A stretch of 64,000 nt of DNA from Phymatolithon calcareum (GCA_977006965.1 OZ345355.1:1364001-1428000), one strand, 5' to 3'; positions 10,880 to 22,126 are shown, numbered from the stretch's first letter. Translations and numbers: made by a program. The notes: generated from the sequence alone by a model not told the origin.

Positions 10880-11033
10880 TAGGACTACTCTGAGTCCTGA
10901 GTTTTCCCGTCCGCCATACTGGTGGACGTTTCGTGAGCTGCACAAAGGTAGGTAGCATCAGAGGAAGCCTTGCCCATATCTTCGGAAGTCTGTGGGGCTT
11001 TTTTTAAAAGCAAATAAACTTGAAAGGAAAAAA
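10880..11033 (+). repeat. Dispersed tail repeat R2 (copy a)
   Basis: It runs from GACTACTCTGAGTCCTGAG to a GGGGCTTTTTTTAAAAGCAAATAAACTTG end. Close copies lie at 30835-30968 (+) and 26926-27057 (-), and shorter ones at 11505-11570 (+), 47158-47225 (+) and 26400-26480 (-). The constant end resembles a polyadenylated retroelement or transcript 3' end (AATAAA followed by A-rich sequence). Twice it follows a relic of the RxLAV-FGxF family. Confidence 0.65.
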
Positions 11034-12060
11034 AAGTGTATTCTCTGGGTGAACATTAAATGTTCAGGCAGAAATATCATACACTGTACCCTGCAAAGAG
11101 ACGTTCGAAGAGGTGCAGGGCGATAAATTACAGTACTGTATGCCCGGGGGACAGAAGAGAGCTGCTCGCACAATTGCTCGCGCAACGATTAACATAAGGT
11201 TACGACATGCACTTCGGTCAGCACAAAAATAATAGAAAATCCGGAAGGCACTTAGACGTAGTCCTCGCCAAGGCTAGCCCGGATATCTGTGTTGTGGGAA
11301 ATGCAACTTTCGCAATGTTCTGGTAAACTGCCCCGAGCGATGTCTACCTGCTTCCAGTTACGGCTCTTCGAAGAATCTTACAATTGCAAAGTCCTACAGT
11401 AGGTTTCTTTCTGAAGTGTCGTTCAAATGCCATGCATAAATTTTCTGCATTTTGGATGTTCTACTTCCTGAGCTATCCTACAGTATACTGGATAGCGCTA
11501 GTAGCGCCTGAGGAAGCCTTGCCCGTGTATTCTTAAGACTGTAGGGCTTTTAAAAATAAACTTGTCAAAAAAAACTTTCTGCTTCCTGTATCATACCAGA
11601 CTCAAGGGGCGTCTCCTCGCACGACAGGCCCGAAAGGGCCAACGGTTCCAACGGTTGTCTACGACACTTGGCAGTGCTAGAGACACGTAAGGTTTCCATC
11701 TACGGGACGATCAACGTAAACGATGATTTTGATAAATGGGAACTTTACGTTGATCGTCGTCGTTATCACAAGAGTATTCTGGCGGTTAGAACATAGTTTG
11801 TTGGCAATAGATCATCCTAATGTTTAATAGAACAGGATAGACCTAATGTCAAGTCAACAGCTCCATCACAACTCCCCGGGTCGATGTTCATGGCTTCGAC
11901 AACGGTGACTATGCGACCCCAGCTCAACCAACATTCTATTCAACTTCACACGGATTCTCAACATGATCACCGAAAGTCCGGCACAGTAGTACGAAAAGCT
12001 AATTTAGATTTTTACTAGAAACTACAGTACAATACTGCGCCCCAGATACAGCAACCCACG
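11034..12060. other. No gene recognised
   Basis: It contains the palindrome TACAGTACTGTA at 11129-11140, a short R2 tail copy at 11505-11570 and a hairpin at 11706-11758. The last 300 bp is the 3' flank of the convergent membrane-protein gene. Confidence 0.4.
11706..11758. repeat. Hairpin with perfect 15-bp arms
   Basis: GACGATCAACGTAAA at 11706-11720 is matched by its exact complement at 11744-11758, with a 23-nt loop. Confidence 0.85.
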
Positions 12061-13233
12061 TTATAACGCCGCACCACGAGTAGTAGCAATATCGCCTTTC
12101 TCAGTATACCTGACAAACAAGAACCCATCCGTGGACGCATGTGGAGAATTTCGTCTTCTCGATCGAGTTGTCACCACATCCGGCATACCGTCGGTCGTAT
12201 CAGTAGCGTTTAGCGCCAACAAACTTCCCAGTCCAACTTCACCATTCGCACATGGCACAAGTCCTAGCACAAATCTCAGATGAAGCGACCATGCAACAAG
12301 AGCGCATACAACGACACAGACAAAAGCAAGGATAACAAACCAAACTATGCGAACATCGCTCACATTGCGCGTGCCTTCCTCATCGCGAACGAGTCGTAAC
12401 TCCCGTCCGGACACGTAGATGGCGTCTAAAGCTTCTTGAAGTGTGGCAAAAATCCCTTCATAAGCGGCCATCCAATACTTTTCGTCTAAGTTAACACCGC
12501 GCACCTCGCGACATAGCGCCTCCGTCCCGTTAAAAGACTTGAAGAGCGAGCGACCTTGGCAGATATATTCTCGACGCCGATACCGTAACACGCCGGCACA
12601 GGTAGCAGGACCAGATGTAGGGCGTCCCCTGCATTTGATAGTGGCGTGGTTACATCGTTGATAACGTATAATGCCTTTGGGACCGAGTGTGATCTTGCAT
12701 GAATCGGTGTGCATGTCAATTGGAATCTTACGCATTCTGAGGCTGAACATGACGGGATGGTCAATCAATGCGAGTTTCGTCACGCATTCGCCATCGCCGC
12801 GAATCTCACCGTAATACATGTACTCCTTAGTGAATCCCTGACACGCGCGACGTTTCGATGGCAGATGACGGGACAGGTTCTTGTTGAGCGCGACGTGGCC
12901 GAACGTGGTCACCATTACCTTACGTTTGGTGACAATTCTTGGAACGGTCTTCCCTTCGATGAGAAAATTGGTGCCAAAAAAGAGCAGTATAGCCAGAAGA
13001 CGAACGAAAGCCATGCCGTAAAAGTGGCGACGACGGGTGCAGGTGAGTCCCACCCCGAGCACTGGTGGGTTGTACGGCGACAAGCGCGCATCGCGTTGTT
13101 CAAGTGCAGTACGGGCGTTGAGAAGACCTGCGATATCGCCGGTGATGAAAAAGATGACAGCACACATGAGCACGTCAAAGAGCATGAAATTGATCATATT
13201 CAGGTAGTTCGATGGTATCGTAACGTCCACCAT
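12061..13233 (-). CDS. Three-pass membrane protein with Cys-rich outer domain (family member 1)
   Basis: A single-exon gene of 390 aa. I start it at the ATG at 13233 because the upstream in-frame codon at 13260 is GTG and the paralogues begin at the same place. Layout: a short N-terminus; a hydrophobic segment at about 12-34; a second at about 80-100 (FVRLLAILLFFGTNFLI); a large middle domain with many cysteines and few glycosylation sites; a third membrane segment near 295-320 (WFVILAFVCVVVCALVAW); and a polar tail. It is diverged from the pair at 17418 and 20945 but keeps the order (LFDV..., GLT or GLS, FxGxx...). The function is unknown; a cell-surface protein of a lineage-specific family is inferred. 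Confidence 0.8.
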   Translation of the reverse strand: MVDVTIPSNYLNMINFMLFDVLMCAVIFFITGDIAGLLNARTALEQRDARLSPYNPPVLGVGLTCTRRRHFYGMAFVRLLAILLFFGTNFLIEGKTVPRIVTKRKVMVTTFGHVALNKNLSRHLPSKRRACQGFTKEYMYYGEIRGDGECVTKLALIDHPVMFSLRMRKIPIDMHTDSCKITLGPKGIIRYQRCNHATIKCRGRPTSGPATCAGVLRYRRREYICQGRSLFKSFNGTEALCREVRGVNLDEKYWMAAYEGIFATLQEALDAIYVSGRELRLVRDEEGTRNVSDVRIVWFVILAFVCVVVCALVAWSLHLRFVLGLVPCANGEVGLGSLLALNATDTTDGMPDVVTTRSRRRNSPHASTDGFLFVRYTEKGDIATTRGAAL

Positions 13234-13529
13234 CCCATTGCTTGAGAAGACAGACTGCACTTCGGAAGATCTCCCTTCGGATGGGTTGTCCTTGCGATGA
13301 GTGGCCGATGGAGCCTACCCAAGGTCGGGTCCTAGATTGAGCATGGTTTCCACTGTAGGCGGGGCGGAGCGGAACTCTATGTACAGTAGGCGGGAGGTGG
13401 AGAGTGTTGCATTTGAGCGCGAGCCCATGAATGATCAATGTTTGGCAGCGCGCCGTGGGCTATAGAAGCGCATGTTTTTGATAGCGCGCATTGCCGAGCG
13501 AGGGTGAGCGGATGAAGTCAGAGCATGAC

Positions 13530-13547
13530 ACGTACTGTACAGTACGT
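13530..13547. repeat. Perfect 18-bp palindrome
   Basis: ACGTACTGTACAGTACGT. It is one of many TACTGTA/TACAGTA-containing sites in the window. Confidence 0.9.
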
Positions 13548-14675
13548 CGTCTCTTTGCTTACAAGTTAAACGGTCCAGATGAACTTTTTATGGACCCTCG
13601 GACCGTCCATGTCAGCAATAGTTCGGATAAAACCAAAAAACAGCCAGGTCTAAGGGTTAATATTTTGAAATCACCGTCTAGAAATACACGTATTTCAAGC
13701 AATCTCCTGTCTGATTGGTAGCTTTGTTCAAAAATGTCATGAAAGCTATTGTAAAATTCATTCAGCTGCGCCGTTGACGCGTTCCCCGAATGGCCAAGTC
13801 TGCGGCTGGATCCTTGGTCCGATTGCATTGAAATGGGCCAAAACTCTGCCCCTGCTGCCCAACAGTGAACTAATTCGTTGAAAACGCTCTACGTTGTGGA
13901 CGCTTCCACGTCGCCATGATACGGTGTTCCACTCCTTTTCGGCTTTGATTCAGTCCCATTTTTGTGCACAATTGCGGCACACTTATGATAAATTTATGTG
14001 GACACTTTTGAGAACTTCTTTCGCAAATTCGCAAAGAGGCAGAATTCAAACGTTTTCAAACATATCCAGAAAATCAAAATTGACTAGTCAACGCTTTCGA
14101 CCGAGCGAATTTCTCCCGTCCGAAAATTGTCGGCATGCGCATGGGAGAGTAGATATCATACAGTACACGCCTTCTGACTGCAACCCTTCTAAGTGAAATC
14201 CCTGCAGAACTGAAATCGGAGTGCCTTTCCCGACTTCAAATCGCCCTAAAAATATCTAAATTCTAAGGTCACTTGCAAGACTGCAAACTGCAAGCCAATT
14301 GCAATCCTCAAAACTGAAGATCCTTATTTTTCGTTTATTTTTTAGACATTCGTTGCACTGAAGTATCGGTACAGTATCGGTACAGCATTACGTCTGTCCA
14401 ACCATTTTTGATTCATTGTCTCCGCAAATGGGTGAGTCTGTTAACTTCATGTTATGATAGGACCCCTCAGACTGAAATCGCTCTTCAACTGCAACTCGAC
14501 TACCTGTCCTGAAGCCTTGCAGTTAAAAGGGGTGTACTGTAGATGCGCGCTGACCGGGGAGAGCGGTACGACAGTGTAATGTGCAAATTCTTGTTTTGTC
14601 AAAATTTCGATCCAGTATGAAAGCTCCCTCTGAATCCACTCGCGAAAATAACTGGTCCGACAGGAGCAAGACTTA

Positions 14676-14707
14676 AAAGCCGTAGGACCCATGGGTCCTA
14701 CGGCTTT
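14676..14707. repeat. Perfect 32-bp palindrome
   Basis: Two 16-bp arms meet at CCC|ATGGG without a spacer, from AAAGCCGTAGG to its complement. Confidence 0.9.
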
Positions 14708-14870
14708 AACGTTACTTCAGTAAAGTATTCGAAGGTCAATAATCGACATGAACTTCGGACCAATGCCAGACGAAAAACGACCAAACAACAGCAGAGGGAG
14801 CCCGCAGCATGAGCAATCATAAAATCTCGTATGATACGGATCCACTGTCGCGCAACACATTGAAGTTCAA

Positions 14871-14935
14871 CGACCTGCGCCCCTTTTACGACCGCGTTCA
14901 ATGATTGAACGCGGTCGTAAAAGGAGCGCAGGTCG
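14871..14935. repeat. 65-bp palindrome, 32-bp arms
   Basis: The arms start CGACCTGCGC and pair over 32 bases with one mismatch and a single-base centre (TTCAAT-G-ATTGAA). Confidence 0.9.
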
Positions 14936-15861
14936 CTATTCGAAGGCAGCTGGAGAAGTCCCGTTATGTCTCAAACAGTTGCTTTCCTTTGACGATTTTC
15001 CCCAAGTTTCCGGGAGATTGCCCACCACACGGAGCCTCTCCGCCGATCAACCAATCACAGATCATCGACATGCCAGAGCTGCACGATAGCTCCGCTCCCT
15101 GGCTATCGTGGAGGCTCGCTTGAGGTATGATGAGCCCATCCTTACAGTCCACGACAGAGAACTCTGGCTTCAGTCCTACATTTCTCGACACGTATTACCG
15201 TCCTCGAAAATAAATCGACGAGCTCCCCCGCGGCCTCCTCGGCCTAGTCTCCCATCAGTTTACGTCATCATCATGGCATGATGCCAATTACTACCGGTGG
15301 AACCGACCGATCTCAAGGTTACATCCTTGATTCATCGTTGAAGAACGCTGCATGTCCGAATTAACAAGCCTCCGACATTCTCTGTAAGAAAGTCCCAAAT
15401 AGAGATATGGACTAGAAGATTGTCGATCTCGATCTCGGCGCCTTTGAAAGTCGTGCAACAGTTGTTCTTTCCTTGTCTCGGCTCTTCCTCTCCGAAGATC
15501 ATCCAGATGACGTGCGATACCAGTGGTAGCTGGAAATACGCATCGCGCTTGCGCGGTCCCTCCGTATTGAACGAATATCATATGTTGAAGCTCTACGGAT
15601 CGTCGTACCATGAACATCAAGCTCCAGGTATTGTCGTTCCAGACAATTCCGTATTGTTCTCGCCAGTTTGATAGCAGCTGTTCAAAACCTTCCAGTCCAA
15701 GACTTCGGGCTTTTGCCGTATGGCAGGAAAGAAGTACGGCCCTTGAAAGGAAGAAATCCGCGAGCAAAGTCGAGAAAAGATCACGGTGAAGCCAATATGG
15801 TGAAGTGCATGGAAACGTCTTCTCTCTTTCTTTAGTGCTGGAAGAAAGATGCACTCCCGGA

Positions 15862-15917
15862 CAAGTTCATACACGCCCATAGGTCCATCATGGGCCCACG
15901 GGCATGTATGAACTTGC
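15862..15917. repeat. Hairpin, 19-bp arms
   Basis: ACAAGTTCATACACGCCCA at the left pairs with GGGCATGTATGAACTTGC at the right with two mismatches and a ~20-nt loop that itself holds ATGGGCCCA-like symmetry. Confidence 0.75.
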
Positions 15918-16940
15918 CATGGTTGACGATTCGAAATTGATGGAATGTTCCAGCAGCTCTGAACTATGGAATCGTGAATCACAAATTCAACGAAATTTAT
16001 TGATCCGGATCACTTCTCTGGGTTTCTGCCGGCGCAGATAGTCGAACCGATATATGAATTTAGGCCAACTCGAATCGCCTTGGTGGTTGACGAAAACGGT
16101 GGGGACTCTTTTAAGCCGAAGACTCCTTTTTCGACTAAATGCGTGGATGCCAGTGACAGGAAACATGGAAGAATTTGGGAATATACGCTTAAGCGCAGAG
16201 CGCTTGCAAAACAATCAAGCAAGAGCTGCCTGTAACGGAAAAATAATAATGAATGCTCATTCCCCTCCGGGGCTAGCAAGTGCTTCTATTTTTACCTCTA
16301 CTTAAATTACGGCAGGGCGTTAATCCTGCTAGCTAATTGTAAGCACGCTTTTTCTCTGCCTACCACCCGAAGCAACCCTGCGGATGATTAAATCTCGCTG
16401 TCCCATGGACCGCAGAAGACGAATTCCTCTCCAATCCAAGGGAATCCATTTATGCATGGGATAATGAATACACAGGAAAGAGTCCTCCTCGACAAACGCA
16501 CGTCTCGCCCCGCACAGTTTCGTCCTTATCGTACGTCAGCAACATGTCGTATGGGTTTCAAACTACGAGGTGCACAAGGCTTTGCTCACAAAATGGAACG
16601 CAACCCAGAACTCTTGTTCATTCAGCGAAGAGATAGGACACACATGAAATAGCTTAGATTCTTCTCTGCCGTAATGTTTTAAGGAAGTCTATCATCAGAA
16701 ACATGGCCTCTGCGAAAGGCTCATACCTTCAAAACATTGATCTGATTCTACTCCTGGTCGTAACGGAGCTCCTGTCCGTTGATCGCTACCCGGGCACTTC
16801 GCGTGCAGTAATCTTCGCAAGCGGGTAAACTCAGGATGAGCAAGAATTATGCGCCAGTACTGGGGGAGCACGGCGGCATGTTGGCCCGACAACTATTTGG
16901 TTTACTTGGGCCCAAATGCTGCTGTGTTTCCCCGCCAATA

Positions 16941-17005
16941 TTCAATTGCGATGATCGCTATTTCTCGGTAAACGTTACCGGTAAATAGCGATCATCGCAA
17001 TTGAA
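16941..17005. repeat. 65-bp palindrome, outer 23-bp arms perfect
   Basis: TTCAATTGCGATGATCGC... and its exact complement form 23-bp outer arms. The centre (GGTAAACGTTACC) continues the symmetry imperfectly. It lies ~410 bp upstream of membrane gene 2. Confidence 0.9.
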
Positions 17006-17417
17006 AATTGCTGCTGGGCATCGTAATTGCCGTGTGGGGATCTCGTTATCATGATGATCATAGTACTGTAGTGCCAGGGGCTAGTACAGTAAATGATCAT
17101 GATACCGAGGCCGGCGTCCCCATTAAATTTTGTTACCATTTTAATGGTTTTGAAATGTGTAATTTACAGTAAAGTAAACTGATTCGGCACACGCAAGCCA
17201 CAATACGTACTTGATAGCCGGTCGGTGCGGCATTCCTGGCTCTGCACAGGGATGCAGAAAAGGTGCACCTTTCCCATGTCATGGAATCGAAATTCAGACT
17301 GAAGTCGATATTCTTAGGCACTCACGCACGTGAGCCAGACATGTGACACCCGAGGGACGACAGGTACAGGATACTTGATCCAGTCTACCCATCTCGCGCT
17401 AAGCGCCAAGTATCGTG

Positions 17418-18596
17418 ATGCGCATCGTCTTTCCCGAAATTACGGCAGCTGTGTCGTCCAATCTTATCAATGCTTTGAACTTCATAGTGTTTGACATTTT
17501 CCTTCTCTCCCTGGTCTTCTTCCTCACCTCCGATGTCTCAGGTCGTTTCAATGATATGTCTCTCCGCGGCCTCAAAAGTCAACGTCTTCACATTTCCTGC
17601 CCGCCCCTCATCGGAGGCGGTCTCTCAGGCACAAGTTTCTGGCGGGCGCAATTCTTCATGTGTCTTCGCGTCATTGCATTTGCGATCGTTCTTGCCACGA
17701 ATGTCACCATCACCGGCAGCTCCGAGAAGATCATTGCGACACGGAACGCTACAGTTCTCTCGCACGGAAGTCTTGGCAACATGAAGGAGGAGGATTTCTT
17801 CTCAGCTGGCCTTCGCCGCGCCTCCTGCGTCGGCTTCACAAACACCACAGTGTACTATGGCGATCTCCGCGACGATGAATTTTGCGAGACGAATCGCTCT
17901 CTAATTCCACCGCCAGTCGAATACTGGAAGCGCGACCGCCTGGTCAATTTCACAGTCAGCGGCTGTGTGACGGAAGAGGAGTCGTTCAATTTTACGCCCA
18001 AAATTACCGTCAAACGTTGCTCCAACGCCTTGCTGCAATGCTTCAATGTGGGTGACAAATCCTCGTGCCGCGGTATCGTGCACGAAAACCGCAATGTATC
18101 CTACGTTTGTGAGCAGAGATATGTGTCGGAGGGACAGAATGAGAATGCTGCTTGCAGGAAGTGGCGAAATCTGGAGTACAAGTCTGAATTTTGGCTCAAG
18201 GGCCGTATCTTCGGGTATCTAGAACTCAAAGATGTCCTTGACGCGACGTACGGTGCTAGTACAACTGTGCGTGAGGTCTTGTATCTCAAGGACAGGCCAC
18301 TGACGCACATTAGTGGACTTTGGTTTTGCGTGCTGTTCGCAAAGGGCGTTATTGTTGTTTCTCTGTTGCTTACGTCATTCGGGCTTTGGGTTGCTGGGTA
18401 TAATTGTCGGGTGCATGACGAGCGACAGCTGTCGATGCTTTTGCAAGAAAATTTGGGACGGGATCAATCTTCAGAGCAATCTGTTTATCTAAATGCCAGG
18501 CAGGGTGATGGATCGTTTTCTGTGTGGGCTTCAGCGCATTCAAGTGGGAGTGAGCGAAACCGGTCGCGAAATTTGTATGAGGCGAGATATTACTGA
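17418..18596 (+). CDS. Three-pass membrane protein with Cys-rich glycosylated domain (family member 2)
   Basis: A single-exon gene of 392 aa. The ATG at 17418 is preferred because the codon before it is GTG and the paralogue at 20945 aligns from the same Met. Membrane segments lie at about 18-38 (LNFIVFDIFLLSLVFFL), 76-96 (FMCLRVIAFAIVLATNV) and 300-326. The region between the last two holds about a dozen cysteines and many N-x-S/T sites (NVT, NAT, NTT, NRS, NFT, NVS), so it should face the outside or the ER lumen. The C-terminal tail is polar and Ser-rich. It is very similar to 20945-22126, and the similarity continues ~90 bp past the stop, which indicates a recent direct duplication about 3.5 kb apart. 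Confidence 0.85.
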   Translation: MRIVFPEITAAVSSNLINALNFIVFDIFLLSLVFFLTSDVSGRFNDMSLRGLKSQRLHISCPPLIGGGLSGTSFWRAQFFMCLRVIAFAIVLATNVTITGSSEKIIATRNATVLSHGSLGNMKEEDFFSAGLRRASCVGFTNTTVYYGDLRDDEFCETNRSLIPPPVEYWKRDRLVNFTVSGCVTEEESFNFTPKITVKRCSNALLQCFNVGDKSSCRGIVHENRNVSYVCEQRYVSEGQNENAACRKWRNLEYKSEFWLKGRIFGYLELKDVLDATYGASTTVREVLYLKDRPLTHISGLWFCVLFAKGVIVVSLLLTSFGLWVAGYNCRVHDERQLSMLLQENLGRDQSSEQSVYLNARQGDGSFSVWASAHSSGSERNRSRNLYEARYY

Positions 18597-20543
18597 TCAC
18601 GCGGTTGTCCTTTCACCGCAGCCAGCTCAACTCGATAGGCGGTTGCCTTTTCTATCTTGCGCAGGAATTTCAAGCTATATGCAGAACGCGGTCAAAGGCT
18701 GAGATGTTGACTATCGGTCGACCCTTCTGCAAAAGAATCATTTCGAGGAAGCGGAGTTATCTTAACGGTATTACTCAGTGTTAAAGTTAAGCCACCACTC
18801 GAAGATATTCAAGGTCATAATGATAAACTTCAAATACCTCATTCGTGCTCAAGAGATTGGAATGAGGGCGAATTGTGCGTCAAGCACATCCGCAAGTCCG
18901 CGTCAGGTTTCGAGGCGTGATTGAGAGTTTGGGATGGCGTATGCAATGCGTTCTAGGGTCGTTCTGATATGAGCAGCAACATGTGAAGCAGAATTGCGCA
19001 GACGACATGAGCTCATTTGCACATGGTTACTACTCCAAGTCTCCAACGCCCACGCCCTAAAAATGGTGACGCGTAGAGCATGTGAGCAGTATGCGAGGGC
19101 AGCAGTTCTTCGGTTGCGATAGGGATAAACAGTAGCCCTCATCTGTCCTTAACCTGTTCATCAGAATGTCTCTCTTCCACCGCGGTTGCTCGAGCAGCTG
19201 AACGCCCAGAATTTTCTCCAGTTTCTATTTCCATAAAGTCGAGCCCAATCTCATTTATCCGCGCGCCAAGTGTGTTTTGGAAGAGAAACGACCAGTAATA
19301 TAGGAAATAGTAGTCCCATGATATCATTCCTGCTCCCGACCGCTGACTCCTTCATATCTCGTAATAAAGTGGATTTATTGAGAGGATACTATGTGTCTCA
19401 ACGTGAGGCAAGTCGGCGCCTTTCTAACTTATCTGCATTATCATCGAGCTGGTCGCGCTCCAACGCATTCTATCTTCATCCAAGATTAGTCCTGAAATTG
19501 AATATGAATGTAAGTTGGGAGAGAAATACGAATCAAGGATATACTGAACAGTCAAACTACGTGAGCTTAGAAAATCGGGCAAAAGCGGCCCTGTTACTCT
19601 TCAAGAGAGGCCTTGGGAGCTTTTAAAATAAATCAACACATATCCCCTATCATCGAGCTTGTTACTTGATTTTTTGTCTGACTTTTGCTTTTCAATTTTT
19701 TCTTGGACTTGTTTTTCTGTTCCTCTTTCGTCCTTTTTTCTTCATTCTCGTCCCACTCTGTATGAGCTGGAGAGAATCAATATTCTCTTTTTGCTCATCG
19801 ATTCTTAATGCTTGATTGTTGCTAATTTTCTTACTTTGACGCAGACCCTCCAATCAGTCGGAAATCGTTAATCTTGTTACTTTGTTACTCTCTTTTTGGT
19901 AACGTAACAAAACCAGAAGAACTAAATAACAAAAGTCCGAAATTCGGACAGGTAACGTAGCACAATGGCGGGGGAACGTCGTGTAACGTAAAATGCGGTC
20001 GCGATTGTTATGCATGTTACGATCTTAGTCCAGGCGACATACGACTCCTTCGATGCTGTGATAGATAGCTTTGTGAAGAGTTTACAGCAAACGCGACGAG
20101 TATAACTTTGATCATTTTGTTCTCTGAACACCCCATTTATTCAATTACCTAATCGCTCTTCCTCCCTCCTTACTTTGGCTACGACTTTCCGATATTCAAA
20201 AAGAGATGCTGGAAATGGCAGTTGATACCGTCCAAAGAAAATGTCCGAAATCAAAATGAAAACGTAATCGAAGGATTGTAGCGCAACGAAAAGTCTCTCA
20301 GGTCACCTGAGCGAGTCGCTAACGATAGGATAGAATGGAGGAGACCTAGTGTCTATTGTACGGGAGGTCCTCAATTGAGGACAACAGTTTCATATTTCTA
20401 GCGTCTTTGTAGGTACCGGTCTGTTGCCGTACAACAGACAATAGACCCTTGAATCGCTGCTAGAGGTTTTAGCTGGATTCTGTCTATGGAAGAGTGGACT
20501 ACAAAAACACGGCGCATTCAAGCATGTCCTCGGCAACTCTCTC
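18597..20543. other. Intergenic, relic repeats
   Basis: The first ~90 bp is the 3' flank shared with gene 3. The stretch 19365-19430 matches the outer end of the repeat seen at 29106-29170. Around 19590-19640 lies a short tail (GGCCTTGGGAGCTTTTAAAATAAATC) that recurs at 38090-38120. The stretch 20166-20300 is the counterpart of 3505-3650. Inverted words (GTCTATTGTACGG and CCGTAC..AATAGAC) bracket 20348-20446. No gene is recognised. Confidence 0.4.
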
Positions 20544-20603
20544 CGTGCCTGTAACAAAGCCGCAAGTATCCCTGGGGATGCTTGCGGCTTTGTTACAGGC
20601 ACG
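20544..20603. repeat. 60-bp palindrome, 28-bp arms
   Basis: Arms starting CGTGCCTGTAACAAAGCC pair over 28 bases with one mismatch around a 4-nt centre. It lies ~340 bp upstream of membrane gene 3, much as the 16941 palindrome lies upstream of gene 2. Confidence 0.9.
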
Positions 20604-20647
20604 GCGAGAGGAGTCGAGGATCATTGAGATCCTAGCGGCTTTGCTCA

Positions 20648-20706
20648 GGATCGTTGATGATTATGATCATAATGATCATAATCATAATAATCATAATAAT
20701 CATCAT
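20648..20706. repeat. ATCATAA-type microsatellite
   Basis: A run of ATGATCATA, ATCATAATA and related triplet-based words, with A/T/C only over its second half. Confidence 0.8.
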
Positions 20707-20944
20707 CGATCTGTTCTCCAGTACAGATTTGTAGCACACGCTTAAAAATACGTGTATTACTGGTCAGTGCATGCAGGCACCATACGCCACGGTGTTCCTG
20801 TGCTTGCTCTGCACGGAGCGGAGAGAAATGTGCTGGGGATCGTAGGCACAACTATAGTACGTACGCGCGGACTCGAGCACACAGCCTGCAACGTGAGATT
20901 CCGAGGGACGGCAACCTGACTTGATCAAAACACCGCCCATCGCG

Positions 20945-22126
20945 ATGGACATCATCTTGCATGAATTTAAGGCAGCTGTGTCGTCCAATCTCATTAATGC
21001 TCTGAACTTCATAGTGTTTGACATTTTCCTTCTCTCCCTGGTCTTCTTCCTCACCTCCGATGTCTCCGGTCGTTTCAATGATATGTCTCTCCGCGGCCTC
21101 AAAAACCAACGTCTTCACATTTCCTGCCCGCCACTCATCGGCGGCGGCCTATCAGGCACAAGTTTCTGGCGGGCGCAATTCTTCATGTGTCTTCGCGTCA
21201 TTGCATTTGCGATCGTTCTTGCAGCCAATGTCACTATCACTGGCTGCACCGAGAGTGTTATTGCCACGCGGAATGCAACAGTTCTCTCGCACGGATCTCT
21301 TCGCAACATGACGGAGGCGGATTTCTTCTCAGCTGGCCTTCGCCGCTCCTCCTGCGTCGGCTTCACAAACACCACAGTGTACTACGGCGATCTCCGCGAC
21401 GATGAATTTTGCGAGACGAATCGCTCTCTAATTCCACCGCCAGTCGAATACTCGAAGCACAACCACCACGTCAATTTCACAGTCAGTGGCTGTGTGTCCA
21501 AATGGGAGGAGTTCAAATTCGCAACCGACATTACCGTCCTACGTTGTGACAATGCTGTATTGCAATGCAAAAATTGGCGGAACACAACTCTCTATTGCCG
21601 CGGTATCGTGAACGTAGACCGCAATTTATCCTACGTTTGCGAGATAGGCAATGTGTTGGAGGGACGGAATGAGAATGCCGCTTGCAAGGAGTGGCGAAAT
21701 ATGGAGTGCAAGTCTGAATTTTGGCTCCACGGCCTCGATTTTGGGTTTCATGCTCTCAGAGATATCCTTGACGCGACGTACGGTGCTAGCTCAACGATGC
21801 GTGAAGTCTTGTATCTCAAGGACAGGCCACTGACGCACATTAGTGGACTTTGGTTTTGCGTCCTGCTCTTGAAGGGCATTATCGTTATTTCTTTATTGAT
21901 TACATCATGCGGGCTTTGGGTTGCTGGGTATAATTGTCGGGTGCATGACGAGCGACAGCTGTCGATGCTGCTGCAAGAGAATTTGGGGCAAGACCGGTCT
22001 TCGGAGCAATCTGTTTATCTAAATGCCAGGCAGGGAGATGGATCTTTTTCTGTGTGGGCTTCAGCGTATACAAGTGGGAGTGAGCGAAACCGGTCACGAA
22101 ATTTGTATGAGGCGAGATATTTCTGA
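20945..22126 (+). CDS. Three-pass membrane protein with Cys-rich glycosylated domain (family member 3)
   Basis: A single-exon gene of 393 aa. The open frame begins upstream at a TTG, but the ATG at 20945 aligns with the start of member 2. Membrane segments, cysteines and most N-glycosylation sites coincide with member 2 (for example SCPPLIGGGLSGTSFW and RDDEFCETNRSLIPPPVEY are identical). The central part, roughly residues 180-260, is the most diverged, with several changed charges and an added NTT site. Fast change only in the exposed domain suggests diversifying use at the cell surface, which is an inference from reading two sequences. No regulatory element is identified beyond the upstream hairpin. 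Confidence 0.85.
   Translation: MDIILHEFKAAVSSNLINALNFIVFDIFLLSLVFFLTSDVSGRFNDMSLRGLKNQRLHISCPPLIGGGLSGTSFWRAQFFMCLRVIAFAIVLAANVTITGCTESVIATRNATVLSHGSLRNMTEADFFSAGLRRSSCVGFTNTTVYYGDLRDDEFCETNRSLIPPPVEYSKHNHHVNFTVSGCVSKWEEFKFATDITVLRCDNAVLQCKNWRNTTLYCRGIVNVDRNLSYVCEIGNVLEGRNENAACKEWRNMECKSEFWLHGLDFGFHALRDILDATYGASSTMREVLYLKDRPLTHISGLWFCVLLLKGIIVISLLITSCGLWVAGYNCRVHDERQLSMLLQENLGQDRSSEQSVYLNARQGDGSFSVWASAYTSGSERNRSRNLYEARYF

Larger units (their letters stand above)
13234..17417. other. 4.2-kb stretch without a recognised gene, rich in hairpins
   Basis: Five palindromes or hairpins lie here: 13530-13547, 14676-14707, 14871-14935, 15862-15917 and 16941-17005. A sixth, imperfect one lies at about 17046-17103. 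Several frames of 60-190 codons occur. The longest (15291-15854, minus) starts at GTG, overlaps another long frame and has no family signal. The last 300 bp upstream of 17418 is the 5' flank of membrane gene 2. Confidence 0.4.

Noticed and set aside
15291-15854. 187-codon minus-strand frame
   Set aside because: It starts at GTG, overlaps another long frame on the same strand and shows no domain, repeat or splice support.
15617-15982. Nitroreductase-like string SNRQPWQVH on the minus strand
   Set aside because: The string resembles the N-terminal nitroreductase motif, but it overlaps a hairpin and nothing downstream in any frame continues the family.
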